A stretch of DNA of 64,000 bases from DATLMR01 sp035634255 (GTDB lineage: Bacteria; Acidobacteriota; Blastocatellia; UBA7656): contig DASQDI010000061.1 in assembly GCA_035634255.1 (NCBI GenBank), positions 9,480 through 73,479 on the forward strand, given 5' to 3'. Of this stretch, positions 24,903 to 32,213 are shown one piece after another. Positions within the stretch are counted from its first letter, which is position 1; every line of letters starts with the position of its first letter. A program made the translations under genes and the position numbers. The notes beneath the pieces are model-generated. The model saw only the letters and a list, made by a program, of their open reading frames with translations, ran no database searches and was not told where the DNA came from.

Positions 24903-26084
24903 CTATTTAACCAGCCTGTTGTACTTCTTTAGAATCTCTCTTAAGCGATCATGCGGTATTGCATAAACTGTATTCCCGTTTATGCCCTTCATAGTTTCTG
25001 CCGCGACCATCGCGTTGACGATGGCCTCCTCGGTCGCATTTACAGCCGCGCGAAAGAGCGGGTTTATTCTTTCATTAGGCAGCATGTTTATCTGAGCAGT
25101 ACCAGAGGTCTTGCTAACTTCCGGGTTAGCAGTTGAAAATGCGATGAAAATATCTCCTGACGAGTTCTCACCTCTTCCGCCCATAACCCCGACGGCAAGT
25201 GATACTCGCTTTACTAACCGCTTTAACTGGTGAGGGAGTAAAGGCGCGTCCGTTGCCACGACCACTATAATCGATCCTTGTCCATCATCGCGCTTGCCGC
25301 GCTCCGGCAGCAGGTCGGTGATCTCCTTGCCTACAGGCACTCCTGCCACCGTTAATGTGTCGCGGGCGCCATAATTGGCTTGAACCAGCGCCCCTACTGT
25401 GTAGCCCCCCTGCTCGGAGGTCAGCAGTCTCGAAGACGTGCCGGTTCCACCCTTGAACTGGTGTGTAATCATGCCGGTGCCGCCCCCTACATTGCCCTCG
25501 GCAATCGGCCCGGATTTCGCAGCCTCCAACGCCTGGAAAGCATGCTCCTTCTTCACATGAAATCCATCAATATCATTCAGGAATCCGTCGTATGTTTCGG
25601 CAACGACGGGCAGGCTAAGGTCGCCCGAATAACTCTCGGGCGAGCTACGCTTGGCGTACCACTCGATTATGGCGTCTCTGACTACCCCGACGCTGTGCGT
25701 ATTAGTGATCAGGATGGGAGTGCCCAGGCTCCCCGATTCTTCCACCCAGGCAGTGCCAGTCATCTCGCCATTCCCATTCAGGGTATGCCATGCGGCAAAA
25801 ACGCGACCTCGGAAGCTCTTACCCTGTGGGAGAACCGCGGTCACGCCGGTGCGCACCGGCCCCTTGCCTATTATAAGTTTCCCCTCACCCTGTATAAGTG
25901 TTACGTACCCGACCTCAACGCCTTTCACATCCGTAATGGCGTTGAAATCACCCGGCTTGCCTTCAAACGGGATGCCTAAATCGCGTGCGCGCGGATGAGT
26001 CTGCGCCGTGCCGGTTTGAGGCGTGAGTAGTAGGGCGAAAGCTAAAAGCAATAGCCCGGCCAAACTGTAGGGGGTTGCTCTCAT
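24903..26084 (-). CDS. Exported P1 family (DmpA-like, S58) aminopeptidase
   Basis: 393 residues from ATG 26084 (GAGAGG upstream); the ATG at 26117 lies inside an attC-like element and adds a polar tail. A signal peptide (LAGLLLLAFALLLTPQTGTAQ) precedes the DmpA fold: 'ITDVKGVEVGYVTLI' at the start, 'VRTGVTAVLP', 'GSLGTPILITNTHSVGVVRDAI', 'GNVGGGTGMITHQFKGGTGTSSRLL', and the autoproteolysis/catalytic site 'GSIIVVVATDAPLLPHQL', where cleavage occurs before Ser. Such enzymes are N-terminal-nucleophile hydrolases releasing N-terminal D- or L-amino acids or beta-amino acids from peptides. Signal peptides occur in some members. It sits directly after the attC-like site 26116-26207. Confidence 0.85.
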   Translation of the reverse strand: MRATPYSLAGLLLLAFALLLTPQTGTAQTHPRARDLGIPFEGKPGDFNAITDVKGVEVGYVTLIQGEGKLIIGKGPVRTGVTAVLPQGKSFRGRVFAAWHTLNGNGEMTGTAWVEESGSLGTPILITNTHSVGVVRDAIIEWYAKRSSPESYSGDLSLPVVAETYDGFLNDIDGFHVKKEHAFQALEAAKSGPIAEGNVGGGTGMITHQFKGGTGTSSRLLTSEQGGYTVGALVQANYGARDTLTVAGVPVGKEITDLLPERGKRDDGQGSIIVVVATDAPLLPHQLKRLVKRVSLAVGVMGGRGENSSGDIFIAFSTANPEVSKTSGTAQINMLPNERINPLFRAAVNATEEAIVNAMVAAETMKGINGNTVYAIPHDRLREILKKYNRLVK

Positions 26085-26115
26085 CAGTGGTTTCCTCTCT
26101 AAGGTCCGATTCCGC

Positions 26116-26207
26116 ACATAACGCCCCGCATCAGCGAGGCCGCGAGAGGCACTGGCAGAAGCATACGAACCTCACCTCGCGCCCTCCGCTACATGCGTTT
26201 GTTAGGC
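26116..26207 (-). other. attC-like recombination site (92 bp)
   Basis: Bottom strand: GCCTAAC (26201-26207) opens the site and GTTATGT (26116-26122) closes it. Folding pairs TAAC with GTTA, then CGCAT, AGCG, GAGG and CGCGAG segments of the two arms with bulges, around a ~20-base variable middle. This imperfect-palindrome architecture is that of integron attC sites. It follows the HEPN-type gene and precedes the P1 peptidase. Confidence 0.6.
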
Positions 26208-26264
26208 TGGCTTTCTCTTAAAGCAGGCAAATTTCTGATTTTACAGGTTTCTATGTCATTAGAG

Positions 26265-27773
26265 TCATTGTGCTAGTGTCCCATCATCAAATGCAGTTGT
26301 TTCCGGGCTTTGTTCCTGAATTTGCAAGCGTGATTCTGTACCAATATATACTTCATCCTTAATAGCGCTATCTATTGGAGCAGGCTCTGCAATTTGAATC
26401 TTCTCAGCAGGCTGGGGTGCGCGTTCTAAGTAATACTTTCGAAAGTATTCTTCGAAACGTTTATCGCGCCGCATTTCAAGAAATATAGGCCATTCTTTCC
26501 AGCCCTGTTCATCTAGATCTGCTCCATCTGTAGCATCGAGAATAGCGAAGAAGTCGTCCGCGTTATCTAAAAGCGAAGCTTGTGCTAATGCAAATGCAGG
26601 TTTAAACGCAGACGTATCGAAGCTTCGTACAGCTTCTTGGCATTCTGACCATCGACCTAATCGTTTTAAGGAAAGCCAATAATTCATATTGCAAACGACC
26701 CTAGTAATTAGATTAAACTGAGCCTGTCTTGAACCCCACTCGGATAAATTCAAGACTACTTCCCATCGCGACTCCATCATAGAGTCATAGATTATATCAA
26801 CCAGCAAATTTGCTTGTTCTTTCCCCTCGCCTTTTCGGAGTTTGGCCCAAGATTCTACAGCTAATAAAAGGCCGGTTACCTCGAACAAGGTTAAAGCTCG
26901 TATGATATAATCATCGTTCATTTTAACAATTTGACCTATAGTACATTCGCCAAAATACTCACGACATATTTCGGACTTCACATTCTTAAGGTAACGGCGA
27001 GAAATGCGGCCTCCAGCATGGACAATAATATGACGACGCTGAATGCATTCATTAAACCGATCCCAATCAGGTGAGAGCTTAGCCATATCCACTTTTAGTC
27101 GTGTTTGGAAAAACTTATTCCATTCATCAGCAGAGCCTCTTAATAATTCATCAACGCGATCTGAGATAATATAATCTACCGCCTCTTCAATGGTATTGAA
27201 TGAAAGAAGGTCGGCAATCGTTAAATTCTTCTCTTGTGTCCCAATTGCTGCCGGAGCACTACGATAGAATTGATGTGCTATATCTGATATCAGCACTTCG
27301 AATTGACCTACTAACCCAGTCAGAATACCTCGATGAAGTATGTCGAAATGTTGTTCCGGGGAGACTCGGCTATGGAGTGTTTTCAAAATGCGCTTTAAAG
27401 CTAAAAAAGGCTTCACCGATATAACAAAGTCCGTGTTTGTTTCATCGTTTGTTTCATTGGTCTTACTTTCTTGGCCAGAGCCTTCCTTATCTGGTTTTTC
27501 ATTGGAAGAATCAACCTTTTTGTAAATGGTTGCCGCCGTAACCAACCCACGCAATAATTCTCCACGCTCAGTTTCTGTGGCAGTTTGTGCAAATGTTTCA
27601 AGGATACTGTCGATTTGAGTCTGAAAGGTTTGGTCCTGTTTCGCTGGCAAATCTATCAGTGCTGAACTCATAAGACGTAAGAATTGCTGATACGAAATGA
27701 TCGAATATTGATAGCTACGAATCAGCGTGACGAACGGGTTGGTATTACTTGGCTTGTTATATTGGCTTGTCAT
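26265..27773 (-). CDS. AT-rich orphan protein with HEPN-type Rx4H motif (502 aa)
   Basis: 502 residues, no signal peptide, visibly lower GC than neighbours. I do not recognise a whole-length family. Residues ~85-115 are a low-complexity polar linker (Lys/Glu/Asn/Thr-rich). Residues ~120-265 are helical and contain 'LTGLVGQFEVLISDIAHQFY', then 'CIQRRHIIVHAGGRISRRYL' at 243-262. R247-x4-H252 matches the RNase-type catalytic motif of HEPN domains, and the 'VH.GG..' continuation resembles RiboL-PSP-HEPN/MAE_28990-like proteins. Residues ~280-450 are helical repeats reminiscent of TPRs. HEPN proteins are often RNases in defence or toxin systems. The gene lies alone between two attC-like sites, as expected for a gene cassette. 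Confidence 0.7.
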   Translation of the reverse strand: MTSQYNKPSNTNPFVTLIRSYQYSIISYQQFLRLMSSALIDLPAKQDQTFQTQIDSILETFAQTATETERGELLRGLVTAATIYKKVDSSNEKPDKEGSGQESKTNETNDETNTDFVISVKPFLALKRILKTLHSRVSPEQHFDILHRGILTGLVGQFEVLISDIAHQFYRSAPAAIGTQEKNLTIADLLSFNTIEEAVDYIISDRVDELLRGSADEWNKFFQTRLKVDMAKLSPDWDRFNECIQRRHIIVHAGGRISRRYLKNVKSEICREYFGECTIGQIVKMNDDYIIRALTLFEVTGLLLAVESWAKLRKGEGKEQANLLVDIIYDSMMESRWEVVLNLSEWGSRQAQFNLITRVVCNMNYWLSLKRLGRWSECQEAVRSFDTSAFKPAFALAQASLLDNADDFFAILDATDGADLDEQGWKEWPIFLEMRRDKRFEEYFRKYYLERAPQPAEKIQIAEPAPIDSAIKDEVYIGTESRLQIQEQSPETTAFDDGTLAQ

Positions 27774-27843
27774 AATAATAATCTGTCAATTGCTCCTTTC
27801 TTAAATCCTTCTTGTAATTATTCATAAAGAGCAAGGGGTGGCA

Positions 27844-27934
27844 ACCTAACGCACCGCATCAGCGAGGCCGCGCCGTGCCTTGTACGAACAGGACAAGCTC
27901 GATTCGCGGCCCCCGTTGAATGTGGTTGTTAGAC
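27844..27934 (-). other. attC-like recombination site (91 bp)
   Basis: Bottom strand: GTCTAAC (27928-27934) contains the stop codon of the preceding gene, and GTTAGGT (27844-27850) ends the site. Both fit RYYYAAC and GTTRRRY exactly. The arms pair imperfectly (TAAC, CA..CAT, CAnCG, GGCCGCG) around a variable centre. The right arm is nearly identical to that of 26116-26207 (GCATCAGCGAGGCCGCG). It is the strongest attC candidate in the window. Confidence 0.7.
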
Positions 27935-28399
27935 CGCGTCTTGATTCACGCGAGTTTCGCCTGTCCTTTTATCGCCCACCTCTCTGCGCCGCTTCATATA
28001 GCCGCGCATTGCAGATATGCGCTCCTCTGCGTCAGGCATCCTCATCACAACCTTCTCGACCTGGGCTAAATAAAGGTACGGCGGCGCTCCCGGCATAGCC
28101 CTGAATTCGGCAATAAACGGCTCCAGTTTGGCGTAAACAGCCACATGCTCCGTATTCATGTCATTGAACATCTGCTCATCAATCGCCCCGTGGTTGACCA
28201 GTGCTGCGGCCATGTCCCAGTAAGACACCACCATCCGAAAGTCTGCGCTGTGTTCACCCATCAGCGTTCCTAAAACGTCTTTACTGCTCTCAGGGTGGAA
28301 GTCGGCTATAAACCACTCGCGCGCTTTACGCATGGTCTCTTCACGCCTGATCTCGTAGAGGCGGAGGATCAGATTAGCTCCATCTTGCTTTTCGCTCAT
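27929..28399 (-). CDS. Small helical cytoplasmic protein of unknown function
   Basis: 156 residues from ATG 28399, where AAAGGAG lies 8 bases upstream; an ATG eight codons earlier has no site. The protein is mostly predicted helix: 'GANLILRLYEIRREETMRKAREWFIADFHPES', 'DFRMVVSYWDMAAALVNHGAIDEQMFNDMNTEHVAVYAKLEPF', with a charged C-terminus. Similar short proteins with 'LYELRREP.MR.AR.W' and 'MAA.LV.HGAI' occur in environmental bacteria, but I know of no function. Its stop codon is inside the attC-like core at 27928, and another core (GTTAGAC, 28457-28463) lies upstream, so it forms a complete cassette-like unit. Confidence 0.7.
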   Translation of the reverse strand: MSEKQDGANLILRLYEIRREETMRKAREWFIADFHPESSKDVLGTLMGEHSADFRMVVSYWDMAAALVNHGAIDEQMFNDMNTEHVAVYAKLEPFIAEFRAMPGAPPYLYLAQVEKVVMRMPDAEERISAMRGYMKRRREVGDKRTGETRVNQDAV

Positions 28400-28456
28400 T
28401 AGGTATCTCCTTTCGATGGGCAAACCTTAAAGTATTCGACTGAAAATGCGCAAGCG

Positions 28457-28533
28457 GTCTAACTTCCCGATCGACCGGGCCGCGATGAAAGCCTCGGAGG
28501 AACGATTCGAGCCTGCCTTTGGCGCGCTTAGAG
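28457..28533 (-). other. Probable degenerate attC-like site (77 bp)
   Basis: Bottom strand ends in GTTAGAC (28457-28463), a perfect outer core, and begins near TCTAAGC (28527-28533), one base off RYYYAAC. Inner segments pair: CGCG with CGCG, AAAGC with GCCTTT (one bulge), CTCG with CGAG, loop GAGGAACGATT. It heads the cassette-like run 22.1-28.5 kb. The rest of 28534-28746 shows no gene. Confidence 0.4.
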
Positions 28534-28746
28534 AAGTCGACGCTTGATAGATAAAAAGCTTTGTGATATTAGATACTTCACCGTCCGGTGGGCTACCTAC
28601 CTGATGAGATGAAAAAGCATTAGAAATTCAAGGTACTTGTTTTTGCTGTAGAGAGGTAACCGTGGCGCTTCGGCGTTAAAGATGCCTAAAGCAGGCGGCT
28701 GTGGCTTGCTTGAATACCAACTTGATCTATACATAGGAGAATATAG

Positions 28747-30930
28747 GTGGACGAAAAAACTCAGGAGCAGAGTCAAATAATACCTCGCCCAGGCGACAGG
28801 TTGCCCAAGGATGCTTCCCCCTACACTATTGCGGCCAATAAAAAGGTGTCGCAAGAGCTGAACTTCTCGAACACACAAGATTACACCGACGCGCAGCGCG
28901 GCTTCATCGCCACGCTGACCGCCGACGGCCAGCTGACCAATGAGCCCGTGGATCAGGTCAAGATCAGGAATGACAAGCCCGGAGCCCCCCCGGTGCCGGT
29001 TTGGAACATGGGCGAGTATGCGTTTTTATCAGGGACGCAACCGCAACAGGCGCCCTACACGGTCAATCCGAGTTTATGGCGTCAAGCGCAAATAAACATG
29101 AGCAATGGGCTGTTTCAGGTGACGAAGCGCACCTGCGAATTGAACGGCAGCCAGGTGACGAAGGGCATATATCAGGTGCGCGCCTTCGACCTCTCGAACA
29201 TGACTATCGTCGAAACGGATACGGGCATTATCGTCATCGACCCGCTCATTTCGTCAGAAACCGCTAAGGCGGCGTTGAATCTTTACTACCAGGCCCTCAA
29301 CCTGACGCCGGAGCAAGCGCCGGTAGTCGCAGTCATCTACACCCATAGCCACATCGACCATTACGGCGGCGTGAAAGGGGTGGTGAGCGACGAGGATGTC
29401 CAGCTGGGGAAGGTCAAAATCTACGCGCCCGAGGGCTTCCTCGATCACGCGGTCAGCGAAAACGTTTATGCCGGTAACGCGATGGGCCGCCGCGCTTCTT
29501 ATATGTATGGGGCGTTACTGCACAAGGGCGATAAGGGCCAGGTAGATGGCGGCCTGGGGAAAACCACCTCGCTCGGCCAAAGCGGCCTGATTCCGCCCTC
29601 GAAGGACTGCGTGATTACGAAGAGCCTCGAAGAGCGCGTTATCGACGGGGTTCATATCACCTTCCAGCTGGCGCAGGACACGGAAGCGCCGTCGGAAATG
29701 CTGTTTCATTTCCCGCAGTTCAAGGCGCTGTGCGCCGCGGAAGACATGACCCATAACCTGCACAACCTGTACTCGCTGCGCGGCGCGCAGGTTCGTAACG
29801 CGGCGGCCTGGTGGAAAGTTATCAACGAGGCCATAAAGCTTTTCGCCAAAGACATCGACGTACTTTTTGCCCAGCACCACTGGCCGATGTGGGATGATAC
29901 TTCTGACATATTGTACTTCCTCAAAAAGCAGCGCGACCTCTACAAATACATCCATGACCAGTCGCTGCGCTTGCTGAACCACGGGCGCACTATGATCGAG
30001 CTGTCGGAGATGCTCTCCCTGCCGGAGAGTCTCTCCTATGAATGGTATAACCGTGGTTACTACGGCACCGTCAATCATGACTCGAAGGCAGTTTATCAGC
30101 GATACCTGGGATGGTACGACGCCAACCCCGCCACCCTGCACTCGCTGCCTCCGGTTCAAGCGTCAAGGAAGTACGTGGAATACATGGGCGGCGCTCGGGC
30201 CGTGCTCGACAAGGCGCAAAAGGCATTCGCCGAGGGCGACTACCGCTGGGTGGCGGAAGTAGTCAACCATGTGATCTTCGCCGCTCCCGACAGTTCCAGT
30301 ACTCACCCGCCGGACCCTGTCACGCTTGAGGCGAAACTCCTGCAGGCGGATGCTCTGGAGCAAATGGGTTATCAGGCCGAGTCCGGACCCTGGCGCAATG
30401 TTTATTTGATGGGAGCCCACGAGCTGCGGCATGGGGTGTCTCCACTTCTCCGCTCGAAACCACTCAGCGCGGACGTGATGAGCGCTATGACGCTCGATCA
30501 ATACTTTGATTACATGGGCCTGCGATTCGACGCCCCGAAGGCGGAGGCGAGGCAGGTTCAGCCCACCACGATAAACTGGATCGTTACGAGCGATACTGAC
30601 CCCGCCGAGTTTTACGCTCTGGAGTTGCTGGACTATACGCTGCCCTATACCAGGTATTACGCGCAACATGAGATGCCTCCCGCGGAGGTCACGCTGACGC
30701 TCACGCGTGATACTCTCAATCAAATTTCGACCGTCCCCGACATGAGTCAGGCATTTAATAATGCGGTCGCGGCGGGCGCCATCCAGGTGCAGGGTGATCC
30801 CACGTTAGTGACAAATATATTAGACCTGCTCGATATCTTCCCGGCGAATTTCAACATAGTCACCCCCAGACAGGAGCAGGATTCGGTGGAGGGGTTAGAG
30901 TCGAACAAGGCGGGAGGCGGGGGAAGCTGA
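28747..30930 (+). CDS. Alkyl sulfatase-type metallo-beta-lactamase-fold hydrolase (SdsA1/YjcS-like)
   Basis: 727 residues, GTG start with AGGAG 7 bases upstream. The metal site is 'VIYTHSHIDHYGGVKGVV' (residues ~196-213, H-x-H-x-D-H), followed by 'EMLFHFPQFKALCAAEDMTHNLHNLYSLRGAQ' (E/D and His ligands) and 'DVLFAQHHWPMW'. The C-terminal half matches the SdsA1 architecture: a dimerisation domain (~415-560, 'YNRGYYGTVNHDSKAVYQRYLGWYDANPA') and an SCP2-like lipid-binding domain (~600-715). SdsA1-type enzymes cleave alkyl sulfates such as SDS. Unlike the Pseudomonas enzyme, no signal peptide is visible, so it may act in the cytoplasm. The tail ends in a short glycine run. Confidence 0.9.
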   Translation: MDEKTQEQSQIIPRPGDRLPKDASPYTIAANKKVSQELNFSNTQDYTDAQRGFIATLTADGQLTNEPVDQVKIRNDKPGAPPVPVWNMGEYAFLSGTQPQQAPYTVNPSLWRQAQINMSNGLFQVTKRTCELNGSQVTKGIYQVRAFDLSNMTIVETDTGIIVIDPLISSETAKAALNLYYQALNLTPEQAPVVAVIYTHSHIDHYGGVKGVVSDEDVQLGKVKIYAPEGFLDHAVSENVYAGNAMGRRASYMYGALLHKGDKGQVDGGLGKTTSLGQSGLIPPSKDCVITKSLEERVIDGVHITFQLAQDTEAPSEMLFHFPQFKALCAAEDMTHNLHNLYSLRGAQVRNAAAWWKVINEAIKLFAKDIDVLFAQHHWPMWDDTSDILYFLKKQRDLYKYIHDQSLRLLNHGRTMIELSEMLSLPESLSYEWYNRGYYGTVNHDSKAVYQRYLGWYDANPATLHSLPPVQASRKYVEYMGGARAVLDKAQKAFAEGDYRWVAEVVNHVIFAAPDSSSTHPPDPVTLEAKLLQADALEQMGYQAESGPWRNVYLMGAHELRHGVSPLLRSKPLSADVMSAMTLDQYFDYMGLRFDAPKAEARQVQPTTINWIVTSDTDPAEFYALELLDYTLPYTRYYAQHEMPPAEVTLTLTRDTLNQISTVPDMSQAFNNAVAAGAIQVQGDPTLVTNILDLLDIFPANFNIVTPRQEQDSVEGLESNKAGGGGS

Positions 30931-30948
30931 GGTAGGTGAGTAAGAACA

Positions 30949-30988
30949 TTCAGGAAGGCTCTGGGTCCGACAGCAGGGTCTTCCTGAA
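30949..30988 (+). terminator. Hairpin after the alkylsulfatase gene
   Basis: TTCAGGAAG (30949-30957) and CTTCCTGAA (30980-30988) form a perfect 9-bp stem around a 22-base loop, 18 bases after the stop codon. The T tract is missing (AATAAAG follows), so it may stabilise the 3' end rather than terminate strongly. Confidence 0.5.
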
Positions 30989-31142
30989 ATAAAGCATAGC
31001 TATTCGCATCAGTGGGCCGCGCTCCCCACCCCTTTATTCATCGCTGCGTCGCCGGGCTTTCGCGCTATTCGGAACTCGCTTCGCGCGCTCCGGCCGAACC
31101 GATCGTCAGCTGGCGAATGCCTGCGCGATACAGCAAAGTGGG

Positions 31143-31568
31143 TCAGGTAGACGCGCTGAGATCCGGCATCGTCGATTCCATGGTCGCAACGCGCAGCGGA
31201 GCGATCTTGAAGAGCACGCGCACGTCGCCCTCCCGGTGGAACGGGTACTTGTCGACGCCCATGTAGAGCCGAGCCAACTCATCTATGTGCTCGTCGGCGC
31301 CTTCCTCGGTTTCGTCAACCACCGTGCCGCGCACTTCCAGCCAGCGGGTGTCGTCGTCGGGATCGATTGCCAGGATAGTCACCGCCGGTCGGCGCGACAT
31401 GTTGCGGTATTTCTGGCGGCCCTTTTCCGTGTTGACCAGGATGTGCGTGCCGTCGAAGCTGCACCACACGGGCTGAACCTGCGGCGAGCCATCACCCATT
31501 AAAGTCGCCAGGGACACCACGATGGGGCGGTCAAGCAGGTCGCGGTACTTGTCAGGAATCTGATTCAT
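31143..31568 (-). CDS. PPOX-class split-barrel FMN/F420-binding oxidoreductase
   Basis: 141 residues, AGAGGG 8 bases upstream. Family landmarks: 'RPIVVSLATLMGDGSPQVQPVWCSFDG' (strands 1-3), 'ILVNTEKGRQKYRNMSRRPAVTILAID' (cofactor phosphate-binding segment) and 'RWLEVRGTVVDETEEGADEHIDELARLYMG', ending 'VLFKIAPLRV'. This fits the TIGR03618-type PPOX group, many of which use F420 rather than FMN; the two cannot be separated from sequence alone. An attC-like site (31643-31732) lies upstream in the same orientation, so this is a possible single cassette. Confidence 0.85.
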   Translation of the reverse strand: MNQIPDKYRDLLDRPIVVSLATLMGDGSPQVQPVWCSFDGTHILVNTEKGRQKYRNMSRRPAVTILAIDPDDDTRWLEVRGTVVDETEEGADEHIDELARLYMGVDKYPFHREGDVRVLFKIAPLRVATMESTMPDLSAST

Positions 31569-31642
31569 ATGGGTAGCCCTCTGGAAAATACCGAGAAAAA
31601 TTTTTGGGCATCATACCACAAAGGCTGATTGCGCCACCAGGC

Positions 31643-31732
31643 ATCTAACGCCGGAGTTGATGGCGCGCGAACAGCGTTGGGAGTACGGCTCAAGACTCGT
31701 TTCGCGTGCTCCCGTCTGATGATCGGTTAGAC
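31643..31732 (-). other. attC-like recombination site (90 bp)
   Basis: Bottom strand runs from GTCTAAC (31726-31732) to GTTAGAT (31643-31649), both exact core matches. The arms pair imperfectly (TAAC; GATgG; GCGCGAA against TTCGCGTGC). It lies 75 bases upstream of the PPOX-like gene. Confidence 0.6.
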
Positions 31733-31816
31733 CAGCCGGAATACGAGCCGCGCCATCGCCTCGACGCCTTCACCCATTCGCAATCTGCAATAATATCAGG
31801 AAAGCCGAGCTTACCC

Positions 31817-31845
31817 TTGACATTCTAGGGGAAGCGATTTACTCT
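31817..31845 (+). promoter_or_regulatory. Sigma70-type promoter of the padR-ADOP operon, with shared motif
   Basis: TTGACA (31817-31822), 17 bases, TACTCT (31840-31845), 24 bases before the padR ATG. The -35 is embedded in TTGACATTCTAGG, which recurs upstream of the padR at 39029 and may be the PadR operator. Confidence 0.5.
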
Positions 31846-31869
31846 GGTGGCCCGTCAGGGGAAGAGCTT

Positions 31870-32202
31870 ATGGCTAAACACAAGGCTGACCTGCTTCAGG
31901 GCACGCTCGACATGCTGATCCTCAAGGCGCTGTCCGTCGGCCCCATGCATGGCTTTGGCGTGGGGCAGCGCATCGCGCAAATGGCGGAGAACCTGCTCAC
32001 CGTAGAAGAAGGCTCGCTCTACCCTGCGCTGTACCGCCTGGAAGAGCATGGCTGGATCACATCCGAGTGGGGCACGTCGGAGAACAACCGCCGCGCGCGA
32101 TTCTATAAACTCACCGCCGCCGGTCGTAAACAACTGCGCGTCGAAGAAGAGACCTGGCAGCGCCTTGTGCTCGCCATCAGCAAAGTGATGCAGACGGCGT
32201 AA
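31870..32202 (+). CDS. PadR family transcriptional regulator
   Basis: 110 residues, GGGGAAGAG upstream. Winged-helix protein: 'LLQGTLDMLILKALSVGPMHGFGVGQRIAQM' (helices 1-2), 'EEGSLYPALYRLEEHGWI' (recognition helix and wing), 'RRARFYKLTAAGRKQLRVEE', and a C-terminal dimerisation helix. PadR proteins usually repress their own or neighbouring genes and respond to small ligands. The stop is 11 bases before the ADOP permease gene, so the two are one operon, and the regulator likely controls the permease. Confidence 0.92.
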   Translation: MAKHKADLLQGTLDMLILKALSVGPMHGFGVGQRIAQMAENLLTVEEGSLYPALYRLEEHGWITSEWGTSENNRRARFYKLTAAGRKQLRVEEETWQRLVLAISKVMQTA

Positions 32203-32213
32203 GGAGCGATCCT

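Noticed and set aside
24903..28533. Mobile element or IS explanation for the palindromes
   Set aside because: No transposase, no target duplications, and the repeat ends fit integron cores better than IS ends.
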